Assembly: GCA_033807695.1 (NCBI GenBank)
Contig: CM066310.1
Coordinates: forward strand, 2,604,001-2,668,000
Length of the DNA stretch: 64,000 bases
Reading direction: 5' to 3'
From: Daedaleopsis sinensis
Lineage: Eukaryota; Basidiomycota; Agaricomycetes; Polyporales; Polyporaceae
Under the pieces are notes generated by a model, which made no database searches, had not been told where the DNA came from, and saw nothing but the letters and a program-made list of their open reading frames with translations. Numbering within the stretch: the first letter of the stretch is position 1; each line of letters begins with the position of its first letter. This document shows positions 21,609 through 32,884 of the stretch, one piece after another. The position numbers and the translations under genes are program-made.

Positions 21609-23485
21609 ATGGCTGAGCCACGACAACTACGGCCCACCTTGAGCAGTATCACCCCAGAACTGCAGGTGCAGATCTTGCTTAGATCAGATGGAGCGACTAT
21701 CAAGGCATGCGAAAAGGTATGATTGCTCCTCGACTGAGTAGCAATCACCGACTCCCAGCTTACAATGTTACTTTACTCTCTGAATAGGTCTGCAGATCTT
21801 TATCAGAAGCTGTCGCAACGCCCGCGGTACAGTACAAGCTAGAGCTGGACATTGCCGGCATGGTCGACGGTCCAACACTTCCGAGTGGCGACCATCCCAC
21901 TGTTGAACGTCTAGAGAAACTGAGGGCCTATCAGAAGGCGTGGATAGAATCTCCCATGGCTCTCTTCCCGAACACATCCTTCTGCGACCGTAGCCATCAG
22001 GAAAATTGCAACGGTGGATTCGCTTTCTCTCCAACTCCGGAGGACTACCGTTGGTTTCGGCCTGGATCTGCGCTCCGAGGGTACTGCGAAGAGCAGCGTG
22101 GTGTGAAGAAGGACCAGATCCCCGGCTTTTTTGCATCCTTTCGAGATGGGGCTGTGGACGTTGAACAGGACCTCTTGGTTGCAGTCAGGGATTCGGTCGT
22201 CCAGTATGTACTCCGGGTCCGCTAAGCATTAGAGCCGGCTGCTTACAATAGATGTCATGCACAGACCTGAGTGTGACGAGCTCCATTTCTTCTCTTTGAG
22301 CCGTCCAGGACCACATCCCTGCGCAGCGCCGCCGCCTCGGACCATCCGCACGGAGCGACGCGGTACACTCACCTCGGGAGACGTGGAGTCCGTACACGTA
22401 CGCGGAGATTTGGTTGCATGGAAAGTACGACAGCTCGGATACAAATTGCAAGTGTGGAACTGGAAGATCGGTCTACTGCTATGGGTAAGCATCAGGAGCT
22501 TCTACGTGAACGGCACCTTTCTTATTATGTCTGATCTCTCATGCAGCAACTTGCAGATGATGACGAGTCGTCGATCATTTCCCCGCTTGAGGGAACGCAG
22601 TTTACCCTGCTTGACGCATCACATCTCCTCATATTTCTACCAGAACGCAGCCAACTCCGTGTCTACTCCATCGACTCCCAGGCAGAGTGCCGTCACGACG
22701 CCACCCAGTCCGACTTCGACAGTTATGTACATCTCTTCGAGCTCCCGCCCAAGCTTGCCGGAGTCAAACTCTATGGAGCCAGCTTGTCTATTCCAAGCGG
22801 CGGGCCGGTCGTGCAGGTCAATCTCCCCCCCAACAGAACCGACCAGCCACTGCCATTCTCCCACAATCCTACCAACGCGATCGTCGCCATACACTACATA
22901 TCCGACCGGACCGATCGATTCTCCTCACGGACCCAGGCTTACGAGGAATTCTTGCTGCTCGTGCGGCTTGGAACGCTGCTGCCAGTGGTTGATGCGGTAT
23001 CCGAGGACGGACGGCCCGGCGGGCGCATCCTCCCTTGGGACGAATGGGGCCCCCGTGGCAGTCGCTTGATTCGATTCTCAGGGGCGCGCCCTCCCTGGAT
23101 CTCTACTTTTGGCTCTAGATGTGCGATCGTCTACGACTCTGCGAAAGCGGACTCAGAGGCCGAGGGCCGACTCCTTCTCCGCGCGTATATCCTCGATGTG
23201 CATCCCTATGCTGCGCTCTCCGGCCGAGTCACCCAAGGCCACTTGGAGCCGCCCCTCGCCAGCGACAAGATCTGCCTCGTGGATAAAGTGGGTGAAGGGT
23301 CCACGACGACCCCGTCGGATGTCTGCACGACGCTTCCCTGCCACGTCTTGTATCGCGAGCTCTTGGTCAACGGACCGGACTATGGCCGAGAATTCTACCT
23401 CGCGGAAGATGGACTGGCTGTATACGGGCGGTATGACAGGCAAGACGGCAATTATCGCGGGGGGATTTATGGGTTCTCCATCTGA
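21609..23485 (+). CDS. F-box-like protein with long C-terminal domain, copy 1, 560 aa (four exons)
   Basis: Exons: 21609-21716, 21788-22203, 22265-22484, 22547-23485, phases closing. The N-terminus (SSITPELQVQILLRSDGA, CEKVCRSLSEAVATP) is F-box-like and is followed by VQYKLELDIAGMVDGP and ERLEKLRAYQKAW, a layout I recognise from many Agaricomycete F-box-like proteins. The C-terminal 400 residues (DLVAWKVRQ, LQVWNWKIG, LLDASHLLIFLPE, DEWGPRGSRLI, CHVLYRELLVNGPDYGREFY) read like repeated beta-strand blades, suggesting a propeller, though no repeat is clear enough to prove it. An inverted paralogue sits at 27286-29130. The substrate is unknown. Confidence 0.8.
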
Positions 23486-23867
23486 TTGTCAATGCCAGTC
23501 GGAAAGTTCGACATGTACCACTACGCCGACACCGTACTCATCAAGCTCGCAGACCTCTTAAGAACGCACCGCTCGAAGACGTGTGCGTCTGGTCTGATTG
23601 CTCTCGTCTCTGTCCTTAGGCCTCACCTCCTCGCCTATGATAGAGATAGTATGAGCTCACGTCTTTCCGGGAGGGATACAGGGACAGTAGTTACCCGTCA
23701 TCTCACGGTCCTCCGTCTGTCCCGGTCGATGGCAAACATGCCAATAGCCTGTGGTCCTTGCAGGCACCACGTAAGTATGTATATCCGACGATCACACGAG
23801 AGCAATATCATACGACAATGAGGTATTCTCTGGTATTCTATGTGTCTACTTCCAGCCCGCTCAGCGC
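23486..23867. other. Intergenic, between convergent genes
   Basis: This 382-bp stretch contains the 3' flanks of the plus-strand gene ending at 23485 and the minus-strand gene ending at 23868. No gene or repeat is recognised. Confidence 0.5.
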
Positions 23868-24866
23868 TCAGCACTGTACTGGAACGACAAACTCGAGGCC
23901 GTCGAGCCTCCCCAGCCAGCTGCGCCTCAGCACGTCAAACACATCGTACCCATCGTTCTCGCCGACCGAGAACGTCTCGAGGCGCGTCTCTCCCCTCCGC
24001 AGCTCCACCTCGCGGAGCAGCGCGAGCATCTTCTCGTGCGCGCTCTGCGCCGCACGCCTCAGCCCAGCAGCGCGTACCCCCTTCGTCTGTGCCTGTGCCT
24101 GCGCCTGCGCCTGCAGCCCGCGCACCTCGACCGCGACGTGCCGGAGCTTCGGCGGGAGCGCGCTCTGGAACGGGGAAAAGCCGTTCGCGGTGCGGTCACA
24201 CGACGGCTCTTCCTGGGGCAGTGCCGCTGCGTGCAGCTCCTTCGCGAAGGCGGTCGCGAGCGCGATGTCCGACAGGCGGAGGTGGGCGAGATTCGGGCAC
24301 GCAGCTTCAAGCGCGCCGAGCTGCAGGAGGCCGTGCGGATTCCGGTTCCCGGAGAGGTGCAGGCGCTCGAGGCTGGGCATGGCACCGCTCGTGCGGGGGA
24401 AGGGGTAGAAGCCGTGGATGGAGAGCTCGCGCAGGCGCGGGAGCGGGACAGAGAAGAGGTAACCCACAAGCGGCGGCGCGGTGTACGGGCACGAGACGAC
24501 GAGCGCGAGCGTTTCGAGCGTCGGGGCTGCGAAGTCGAGGATGCGCATGGCTGTGTTCTTCTCGGCGTCGTAGCGGTCCATGTCCGTGCTGTTGAGAGCC
24601 AGGCTGCGTTTCTGCACCTCGGCGTGCGTCCAGTCGGAGAGGAAGAGGTGGCGGATGCGACGAAGGTGTGCGGGGACAGCGTCGAGGCGCGCAGCTAGTT
24701 CGTTCATCTGGTCAAGGCCAGAGATGACGAGAGACTGGTAGAGATAGGGTGCGGTGACATCCCGTACGTAACGCGAGACCAGCGACAGGTTGCGCGCGGT
24801 CGTGCCGTCGTCGGTGCACGCAAACTCGAAGATTTGTGCGTGGAGTTCGAGCGGGAGGAAGTGCAT
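23868..24866 (-). CDS. F-box/leucine-rich protein C, 332 aa, single exon
   Basis: The N-terminus MHFLPLELHAQIFEFACTDD, with NLSLVSRYVRDVTAPYLYQS, is a short F-box-like motif (residues 1-45). It is followed by Leu-rich segments (LETLALVVSCPY, LPRLRELSIHGFY, LERLHLSGNRN, LAHLRLSDIALA) typical of basidiomycete F-box proteins that lack canonical LRR spacing. A QAQAQAQAQ run (about 250-258) comes from a CTGCGC-type simple repeat in the DNA. It is GC-rich compared with neighbours. It sits between the inverted F-box-like pair. The start at 24866 is the first in-frame ATG that gives an intact F-box; an upstream non-coding exon is possible. Confidence 0.78.
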   Translation of the reverse strand: MHFLPLELHAQIFEFACTDDGTTARNLSLVSRYVRDVTAPYLYQSLVISGLDQMNELAARLDAVPAHLRRIRHLFLSDWTHAEVQKRSLALNSTDMDRYDAEKNTAMRILDFAAPTLETLALVVSCPYTAPPLVGYLFSVPLPRLRELSIHGFYPFPRTSGAMPSLERLHLSGNRNPHGLLQLGALEAACPNLAHLRLSDIALATAFAKELHAAALPQEEPSCDRTANGFSPFQSALPPKLRHVAVEVRGLQAQAQAQAQTKGVRAAGLRRAAQSAHEKMLALLREVELRRGETRLETFSVGENDGYDVFDVLRRSWLGRLDGLEFVVPVQC

Positions 24867-26449
24867 CGGGCTAGAGGAGGAACTTGGTGGAAGTCGACGT
24901 CGAGGGCAGGTAGGGGGAACGCACCGGGAGCGAACTTGAGCTCAGATGGCGAAGCCATTTGTTTTGAATGTCTGGCGCTCACAAATCCTCGGCCAACGAT
25001 TGCGCGACGATGTTGTGCGCTGACGTGCGATCATCACGTGACACGGCGACTTGGCTCAATGAGAGGGCGCCGATTCGAACCTGGGGCAATGCGAGCTGAT
25101 GGTTGCATGTGGGACCTGTACCGGAGCCTCAATCGCGAGCTCGGAATCGACATGCATATGGAATACCTTTAGGGAGATTGACACACTTCCCGAATGCAGT
25201 GGGACCAGCATCTGTGTCGATGGAAACCTGTCAGTTTACGGCAGACTTCATCGTGGAGTCGCGATCTGTGGGATTTTTGCAGTTTCGATACTTCGACAGC
25301 TCTTTGCAGGCTCTTTATCCCACAGATCCTGCTTGACAGCGAAGTTGGGTTATTTGAGGTAGCAGTGGTAGTATGTTTGTGTCACTACCTGAGGCATAAG
25401 GATGCGCCCGCAACTGAGGTGGTTCACTTACAGCTATAAGTACTTCTGTTCTCTGTCAAGCTCAAACAAATAACATCGATTATGATGCTGTTGGCGTGCC
25501 ACGCAGTTGTTGCACGCTCGGCAGGCATGTAGAGAAGGTGATTCTAGACACAGAGAAGTTAGATGCGTGCCTATGCAGAGATGTTTGTACGTACAACCCG
25601 CCTGGTATTCACCGGGTGTGAACGATGAATTGTGATTGCTCCTGACGTGGACGGTGAGCCAAGGGTGGCCCTGCGAAGAGCAGATACAGACCTATTCAGA
25701 CCGATTCCGCCGCCTGCGCCGACTGACCACCGAGGAGATCGCCGCGTCGGGCTTGGCGGGGTGTTGCTTTTAGCTTTTTTTTCGTCCTGTAGACCGCGCG
25801 ACAACTCACAAGTAATTCTCATGCGACTTAAATGCTAAGAGACAACGAGGACATGGCCACTGTGGGTCTGTCGTGTGACTCACTAGCCAGCGCTTGAAGA
25901 TGAACCTGGGTTCGACGATCAGTCAGCTACACCGACAGTAGGCTGCGAATCGCTCGTCATACTGAGACGGCCATGGCGTGCTCGTTACGTAGTGGGTCAT
26001 GAGAACTCTCGATCCCGAAGGATGGTTTCTGAATGTGAGAAGAACGGCGGGTGGAAGACGGAGTTTGTATGACTTACCAAAGCTCGCCATTGAACACATT
26101 CTTGTAGGCGATGGTTTGAGGGACTTAAAGCTTTCGACCTTCGCCACACCGAGACGCTGCATGGAGTCTCGGGAACATCTTCCATTTCTTTCGAAGGTAA
26201 GGTGGAGATAGTTTGATACAGAATGAGTACAATGCTGTAAGTGCAGTGCGGTCAGTCCTCTGCTTAGTAGTCACAGGTGCATAAGCGAAACTCACCAGCT
26301 AGTAAATACAGCAGATTATATGCAGGTCTCGTAGGTCCTCCCAGGACCAGTAGATGTGGCTCAATCGACGGATGAGCTGAGCAGACGTATTCTTAAGGGG
26401 AGTCTGAGCATGACGGAGGCTACGAGATCAACGTGAAGACTCACTTAAG
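24867..26449. other. Intergenic region, 1.6 kb
   Basis: It contains the upstream region of gene C and the downstream region of DPH3. Around 25999-26211 a plus-strand stretch reads LPKLAIEHILVGDGLRDLKL, which might be a remnant of an F-box/LRR-type gene, but no intact gene can be built. Nothing else is recognised. Confidence 0.45.
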
Positions 26450-26876
26450 TTACGCGGCGACAGCGACGGGCTGAGGCTTGTCATCCGCGATCGTTAGATT
26501 CTCCATCGCATCCTCGAACGTCTCCTGCTCGCCGTCCTCATCCGAGTCACCCGAGTCCTCCACCTCAGACTCGGCCTCGCTCCCATCCTCGTCGTCCGAG
26601 GGCTCGTCTTCGAAGTCAAGCTTCACACCCAGACCCAGTCAGCCCGGATCACCGCACGAAAAGGGGGCTCCCGGCTCCCAGCTCTGCACTCACCGGGTCG
26701 TAGACCACCCTGATGATGAGACTGCAGCTCGGACACGTCGCGATGTCCTCGTAGTTCTTCAGCTGCTTGCGCGAGATCTCGAAGCGATCGCCGCACGGAC
26801 AGGGATAGTGGTACACACGCTTCTCCTCGTCCCACGCCATGTCCTCGATCTCGACTTCGTCGTAGTATGCGCCCAT
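26450..26876 (-). CDS. DPH3: Diphthamide biosynthesis protein 3 (CSL zinc finger), 117 aa (two exons)
   Basis: Exons on the minus strand: 26876-26694 and 26620-26450; intron GTGAGT...AAG. Residues 1-61 are a typical CSL zinc finger: [18 protein letters not shown], then [10 protein letters not shown] with Cys26/Cys28 and [16 protein letters not shown] with Cys48/Cys51, the four ligands of the metal site. Dph3/Kti11 passes electrons to the Dph1-Dph2 radical enzyme in the first step of diphthamide formation on eEF2, and takes part in Elongator function. The second exon adds an acidic tail ([20 protein letters not shown]) ending PQPVAVAA; length and acidity of the tail vary in the family. It acts in the cytosol. 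Confidence 0.93.
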
Positions 26877-27285
26877 ATTGCTTTTCTTCTGACGACTCGT
26901 GGGTAACACGTTCGTGGGTATATCAAGCAGGCTGCCAGAGCGAGAGGAGGGTGAGGAGGAGGATGAACGGAGTCAAAATGTTTAACGGATCAAACAACTC
27001 AGAACGGAAATGAATTACGTAATGGACTACTTCGTAACTAGGTTTAGTAACCACCACCACTGGCGACTTCAAATTCTCTGTGTAGCCCTCCTCGACTGTG
27101 TTTCCCTCTGTGGTTCCTTCTAAATTTACATAATTAGCAGCGCAGACAACGATTGAAGTAAATACTGGCCCGTTGTTTACGGAGCTGGATTGACTACGTA
27201 GGCCGCAAGTATATTTACACACCCCTCGGACAGGACTGTGATCACCGTGACTGGATTGGCATGATATGGATATGACGGAGAATAT
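26877..27285. other. Intergenic region upstream of DPH3
   Basis: 409 bp between DPH3 and the 3' end of the F-box-like copy 2. A run of AT-rich sequence near 26990-27180 is the only compositional feature; no gene is recognised. Confidence 0.5.
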
Positions 27286-29130
27286 TTATATGGAGAACCC
27301 ATAAATCCCGCCACAGAAATTGCCGTCTCGCCTGAACCACCCGTACACAGCCATTCCATCTTCCGTGAGGTAGAATTCGCCGGCATAGGCTGGTCCATTG
27401 ACCAAGAATTCGCGATACAAGAGCCGGCAGGGAAGCGTCGTGCAGACGTCGGGCGGCGTCGTCGTGGACATTTCACCGATGTTATCCTCGAGGCAGATGC
27501 AGTCGGCAGCCTGCTGCAGGGCGAAACCGGACTCGCCTGCGCTAGCATCGGCATGGCTCGGTGACAGCGCAGCACTAGGATGCACGTCCAAGATATAAGC
27601 ACGTAGATCGAGATGTCTTCCGGGGGCAGCGACCGAACTATCGTCGTTGTAAACGATTGCACATTTGGAACCGAAGGTAGAGATCCACGTCTCGCGCCCT
27701 GTGAGTCGGAGGAGTCGACTTCCGCGGGGACCCCATGCATCCCACAGGACGATGCGCTCGGGCTCGGAGAGCGCGCCTTTCTGGAACATCGCGCGGACCG
27801 TTGGTAAGATGGTTCCGAGCGGCACCAACAGCAGGAAGTACTCGTAGGCTGATGCTTGTGGGGAGGATTGGCGGTAGTATATCGCGACGACGGCGTTGGC
27901 TGGATTGTGCAGGAACGGCACGTGCTGGTGCTTATGGTCTGGGGGAAGGTTGACCTGCACTATCGCCCCGCCGATACACTGTCTGATTCCAGAGCGGCTG
28001 ACTCCCGGTAGCTTCGGGGGCAGCTCGAAAGCACATACATAGTTGTCGAGGTCAGACTCGCCGGTCGGATCGCCACCTTGCTCCACGCGTGAGCCGATGG
28101 AATAGACCCGAAACTCGTTGAGCTGAGGGAAAAACATGAGGAGATGTGCGGGGTCGAGCAAGGCGTACGATCTTCCTTGGATGTCGGGCGATTCGCACTG
28201 CTGCAGAAATGATGAGACACGTCAAGACGGGTCCAGAATGGATGGTACATATCTGATGCTTACCCATAGCAGTTCACCCGTCTTCCAATTCCAGACTTGC
28301 AGCTTGAATACATCTTGTCGTATTTTCCATGCGACGAGATCCCGACACACTAGCAGGCCTTCCTCGGCCGTCAGAGACATGAAACCCGTTCGCGCGTAGA
28401 CAATCGGTTGGGCAGCGCGTGAATGAGGCCCGGAAACTCTGAAAGAGAAGAAGTGAAGTTCATCTGCCCCTACTCTGTGAGCACGTGCCAGTGTGGGCGA
28501 CTGTGGTCAGTTACTGCGACAGGTCTAGTGAGTATAGCGGAGTACATACAGGACGCCAGACCTCCTTGTTGCGATTAAGAGATCCTGCTCGATGTCTACA
28601 GCGACAGAACGAAAGGACTCAGAGAATTCCGGGATCTCCTTCAGATTGCGTCGATCGCGTTTGTATCCACGGAGTGCAGATCCAGGCCGAAACCAATAGT
28701 ACTCCCCCTCATTCGGGGCGTACGCGAAGCCACCATTGTAGCTTTCCCAACTCTGCAGTAGGTTCGAGTCGCGGAACGATGTACTCGGAAAGAGGGACAT
28801 AGAGGTTTCGGTCCATGCTTTCTGATAGGCCCTCAGCTTCTCCAGACGTTCGGTAGTGGGATGGTCGCCAGATGGCCCGAGGGATGGGCCGTCGATCATG
28901 CCCGCGATCTCCAATTCAAGCTTGTACTGAACCACGGGTGTTTTCACAACGTCGGATAACGATTTGCAGACCTATAGATGACCATCCTCAAGACTCGGGA
29001 AGGCTAGCATCATCACAAGCATTCGTACCTTCTCGCATGCCTTGATTGCCACACCATCTGAGTTGAGGAGGATTTGCGCTTGTAGTTCCGGGGGAATAGT
29101 ACTGAGGGTTGGGCGCGTTGCTTCGGCCAT
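27286..29130 (-). CDS. F-box-like protein with long C-terminal domain, copy 2, 549 aa (four exons)
   Basis: Exons on the minus strand: 29130-29029, 28971-28550, 28474-28264, 28200-27286; the exon phases are identical to copy 1 at 21609-23485. It starts MAEATRPTLSTIPPELQAQI and shares CEKVCKSLSDVV, VQYKLELEIAGMIDGP, ERLEKLRAYQKAW, FRPGSALRGY, DLVAWKIRQ, LQVWNWKTGELLW and CRLLYREFLVNGPAYAGEFY with it. Differences cluster in exon 3, where the two proteins diverge strongly between HFFS and the DLVAWK motif. The gene is the inverted partner of copy 1, 3.8 kb away, so the pair is an inverted repeat of whole genes around gene C and DPH3. Confidence 0.82.
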
Positions 29131-29325
29131 TTGTGAGTACTGGAAGAGGGATAGTAACGAAGTAGCTCTAATGCATACGCGCGTACGTGTTCAAGTAGGT
29201 CCAACTTGGTCAAGTCGAGTATAGCTAATTATAACCAGTAAACGCCTCAAACTCAATCACGCCCGTGGCGGCGCTTACTTAAGTTAGTGTAAGGTACTTA
29301 TAGACATCGGCCCTCCGGGGCAAAC

Positions 29326-31201
29326 CCAGGCTCCAATACACCGTCGCTTCGAGTTGAGGGGATCTCGCTGGTAGAGGTGGAGGAGGAGTAATACCTAGTA
29401 GCGTATACGTAAGCTAGATTATTCAAAGCGCTACTCAGATTTATTCACGTGATCTATACTTGTTGCCCCTCAACTCTCAGCGACGGCTGCCACTAAACAC
29501 ATACAAATACACGGAGCTCGGTCAGAAGACGCCCGAAGCGTCCCCATTAGGAAGGTGCTTTTCTTTGGCGTCTACAACATTTCGATAAGCGAGAGTTTTT
29601 TGTCTGCCATACTGGGCGACCCCATACTCACCTTCGCGCGCTTGACACCCCGGTTTGCTAAGTATTACTTAGTAGTACTAGTGCCTTGCTACTGATTGTT
29701 CAAATGTTTGTAGGAATAATGAGCTTAATTGGTTCGACTACATGTAACATCTCACTCAGAGCAGCCTCAGCACTACTATCCTGTTCAGTTGGACAATGAC
29801 TCGGACACAGATCATCTATCCGACACAGATACTATCCGCCGATGTTCAAACATTCAACAAGGTCTAACTGGTACTAATGGCCAGGGTAGTACTACACCAC
29901 AAGGATACTAGTACTCAGTAGAGTGACTATAGCTTGCAAGGGAGTCCCGCCCGCAGTGTCCACTGAGCATGGCCTGGTCCTAGTGACTAGTACTGCCAGT
30001 CTTGACTCTTGCGCCATGATCAGCCTCAGGAGCGCTCGTGCGCCACAAGGCTGATAAGACTCGACCACATACGGCAAACACACACTGTTTCGCCCAATCT
30101 CTCTTGTCCTTGCTCGCACACCTCAGTGACCTCACTCTCGCATTGTTACACGCACCCCTCGACTCGGACTCGGACTAAGTACTAGTGTGCTCCCGGAAAG
30201 CATGGCCGCCATTGACCACTGGCAGCCTGTACCGAAATCATGTTTATTAATTCAACCGGACACCTCAGTGGCTCCGCGGCCGGATCCAGAGTATGCGTAC
30301 GCTCCCAGTGGAGCTCTCTAGAAGGTCGCTGCTCTGGCACGAGAGCTTCCCTTTGCACTAGTAGCCATTGGCATGCACACATTTTCATGACTCGATGTCT
30401 GCGGTACTAGTAGTTCACTGAATTGGCAAGTAATCGCGGCCGGGCAGATAGTACCGTGACTGTATCCGAGTTGGCAAAAGTACCCGCGCTGCCGCCGCTG
30501 AGCTCCCTCACTGACTCGGACAAGGCTGTTCATTTCCACTTCGACTTTGCCCTAGTCCCACTGTGGCCAGGTGGCAGAAGCAGATTATTCAAGCCTTTTG
30601 CTTAGGTTGATTGATGTCTTGCTAGTGAGCAGAGCCGTGACGAGGACCAGGATCACTGAGTATATCATATTAACGGTAAGTAGTAGTACTAGTTGTCAGC
30701 GCGTCGGACCCTAGTACTTAGTTAGTACTTACTAGTCGGAACTGCTACCAGTAAATTGGGACAATTACGTATTTCCGATTTCTTGCTAGCCGATAATATT
30801 TGTACCTTCCTAATGGGGACGCTTCGGGCGTCTTCTGACCGAGCTCCGTGTATTTGTATGTGTTTAGTGGCAGCCGTCGCTGAGAGTTGAGGGGCAACAA
30901 GTATAGATCACGTGAACAAATCTGAGTAGCGCTTTGAATAATCTAGCTTACGTATACGCTACTAGGTATTACTCCTCCTCCACCTCTACCAGCGAGATCC
31001 CCTCAACTCGAAGCGACGGTGTATTGGAGCCTGGTGGCAGCCGTCGCTGAGAGTTGAGGGGCAACAAGTATAGATCACGTGAACAAATCTGAGTAGCGCT
31101 TTGAATAATCTAGCTTACGTATACGCTACTAGGTATTACTCCTCCTCCACCTCTACCAGCGAGATCCCCTCAACTCGAAGCGACGGTGTATTGGAGCCTG
31201 G
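29326..31201. mobile_element. Non-autonomous transposon with ~230-bp inverted repeats (foldback-like)
   Basis: Bases 29326-29556 are an almost exact reverse complement of 30804-31033; the ends read CCAGGCTCCAATACACCG. The right end is extended by an extra copy of its outer 167 bp. Inner sequence (29557-30803) has no transposase-like frame and is rich in AGTACT/ACTAGT words. CAGG-type termini suggest a hAT relation, but no target-site duplication is visible. The two arms differ at only a few positions (for example ATTCACGTG versus GTTCACGTG), which points to a fairly recent element. Confidence 0.78.
30867..31200. repeat. 167-bp tandem duplication of a transposon end
   Basis: Bases 30867-31033 and 31034-31200 appear identical by eye, each starting GTGGCAGCCGTCGCTGAGAG and ending TATTGGAGCCTG. 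The unit is the outer part of the right inverted repeat, so the element carries one left end and two right ends. Confidence 0.9.
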
Positions 31202-31608
31202 ACGCGTAGTGACTATAGTACCGTGACTGCGGCCACGATGATTGCTCCCGAGTCTTTCCTAAGTTCTAGCCATCATCAGCGTTCTTGTATTCTTGACATA
31301 GGATCTTTTCTGCGCCTGCTTCGTGTGCAGACTCACCCTGCGTTCTGCTACTCTGGCGAGATCTGCAAATCATACTACAGGGCTGAGGGCTGGACGCCAC
31401 GACCAGACTTGCAATGATTGTTTTTGGAACAGAACTCGTCTATATGGATATTGGTCCACCACCACTGGCACTGGGTAACCACCAAAAATTAAGACATCAA
31501 GACCTCAGGCAAGAAACTACAGTGCATCACAACAAGACTCTACATCGCCATCCTCCTCGTCTATCTTTATCGTTACGAGACATCTACATATTGCAGAATT
31601 GCATGAAG
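31202..31608. other. Intergenic region
   Basis: About 400 bp between the transposon end and the stop codon of the first RNase III-like gene. No gene is recognised. Confidence 0.5.
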
Positions 31609-32121
31609 CTAGGCGATAGCTGCGATCCACTGGAAAAGAGCCCGATCTCCATACGTCGCGTAGACGGCTCCTACGTACGTTCGGAAGATGCGCAGCGTCT
31701 CCTAAAGGTCGCAACAATTATGAACCATGTGAGCTTCCCATGCAAGCAAGTATACTCAAATACTCACCTGCCTGTCGTTCAGATCGACGCCGAGGGGCAC
31801 CGCCTTCATCAGCTCGCGCCAGCGATAGACTCCGACCCAATGGTAGGCGAAGTCTTCAATCTGAGTCTGTCGATGAGGACACGCAAGTGAGCGTCGTATG
31901 AATACTGAGCTTATATTGAACCGGTGACCTGCCTGCAAGTTGTTTTCAACAAGTAGTCCGGGATTAGGGCCGTTTGCCACTGCAGCCGCGTAGGCCGCGT
32001 CGAGCATACGCCTGCCCAGCGTTTCGAATTGGTGGTTCTTCTCGGAGTTGGGGACGGTGTGATACACGAAGACCTGCAGCATATCCGTGTCGCGGAGCGG
32101 AGGAGGCTGAACGAGCGCCAT
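31609..32121 (-). CDS. RNase III-like small protein 1, 126 aa (three exons), catalytic residues lost
   Basis: Exons on the minus strand: 32121-31933, 31866-31768, 31701-31609. The first intron has a GC donor (CAG/GCAGGT), placed where the paralogue at 32885 has a normal GT donor; reading through also keeps frame and would add 22 residues. The protein follows the RNase III order: LQVFVYHTVPN in place of the ALTHRS helix, NHQFETLGRRMLDAAY in place of NERLEFLGD, AYHWVGVYRWRELMKAVP, and RIFRTYVGAVYATYG in place of DxFEAxxGAxY. The acidic residues at both ends of the signature (E/D to H/R) are mostly gone, so I expect RNA binding or dimerisation, not cleavage. Similar degenerate proteins are common in Agaricomycetes; their role is unknown. 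Confidence 0.7.
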
Positions 32122-32884
32122 GTATTGGGTGGTGAGGAGGAAGCGAGGAGGTATGGAGTCGACAGTGAAGGCCGAGGTCGCAGGGTGAGTACTAGAGATA
32201 CAGTCGAGGGTTGCTGCCTGCCTGTCCTCGTCTCACCCGCACTATATACTTACACACAGCGCGATCTGCTACAGGGCTTACAGCAGCAGTACATCTAGTG
32301 TACTAGGATACGGCCAGATCATTCTGCGGTGCTACATCCCGCACACGCTCTGCGACGTACCGTCTGCATCTGCGTGGCCAAATGCTCCAGCTGCGGGACG
32401 CGGGAGGGCAAGAGTCGACGATTCGTATTGGTTAGTCGATCCAAGATCACGATCCCAGAGGACTGCAGATGTTGGCGTATACCGCGACATTGTGAAGGGT
32501 GGAGTGAAGTGGCTGCGATGTGGTCAAGGTACGTGCTCCGCGTCCATGATTATGGTTTCACGCAGTGATGCTCTTTGACAGCGGACAAGACGCATTGTTG
32601 GATGCCGTGTCCATACCCGCAGCCTGCAGTAAGGACTTGATAATCGGCTAACCTGAAGCTGCAGTCAATCGTCCGAAATCTTTTATCCATGGCGTTCGAG
32701 GTGAGTAGATGCAGTGGTGACTGGTGTCATTTATGACCGATGCTCAAGTACACACGCAGATTCGGTGAAATGCGATGATATTATGCTGATTCTATTCGGC
32801 TATAATACGATTCATGAACCATGCAGCTGACACGAAAAACACGAGTTCAAATTATGTGCTGGAGCCAGACACGCTTCGGCGCCA
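32122..32884. other. Spacer between the two RNase III-like genes
   Basis: It contains a TATA-like box for gene 1 (32242-32248) and a 52-codon minus-strand frame at 32490-32332 starting MSRYTPTSAVLWDRDLGSTN, with a possible donor GTACGT after ADADG. The small frame has no recognised relatives and may be chance or an alternative first exon. Confidence 0.4.
32242..32248 (-). promoter_or_regulatory. TATA box candidate of RNase III-like gene 1
   Basis: TATATAG on the minus strand, about 120 nt upstream of the ATG at 32121. The paralogous gene has a TATA-like box at nearly the same distance. Confidence 0.45.

Noticed and set aside
25061..25090. GATTCGAACC, resembling a tRNA T loop on the minus strand
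   Set aside because: The flanking bases do not form a T stem, and there is no anticodon arm, D arm or acceptor stem at proper distance.
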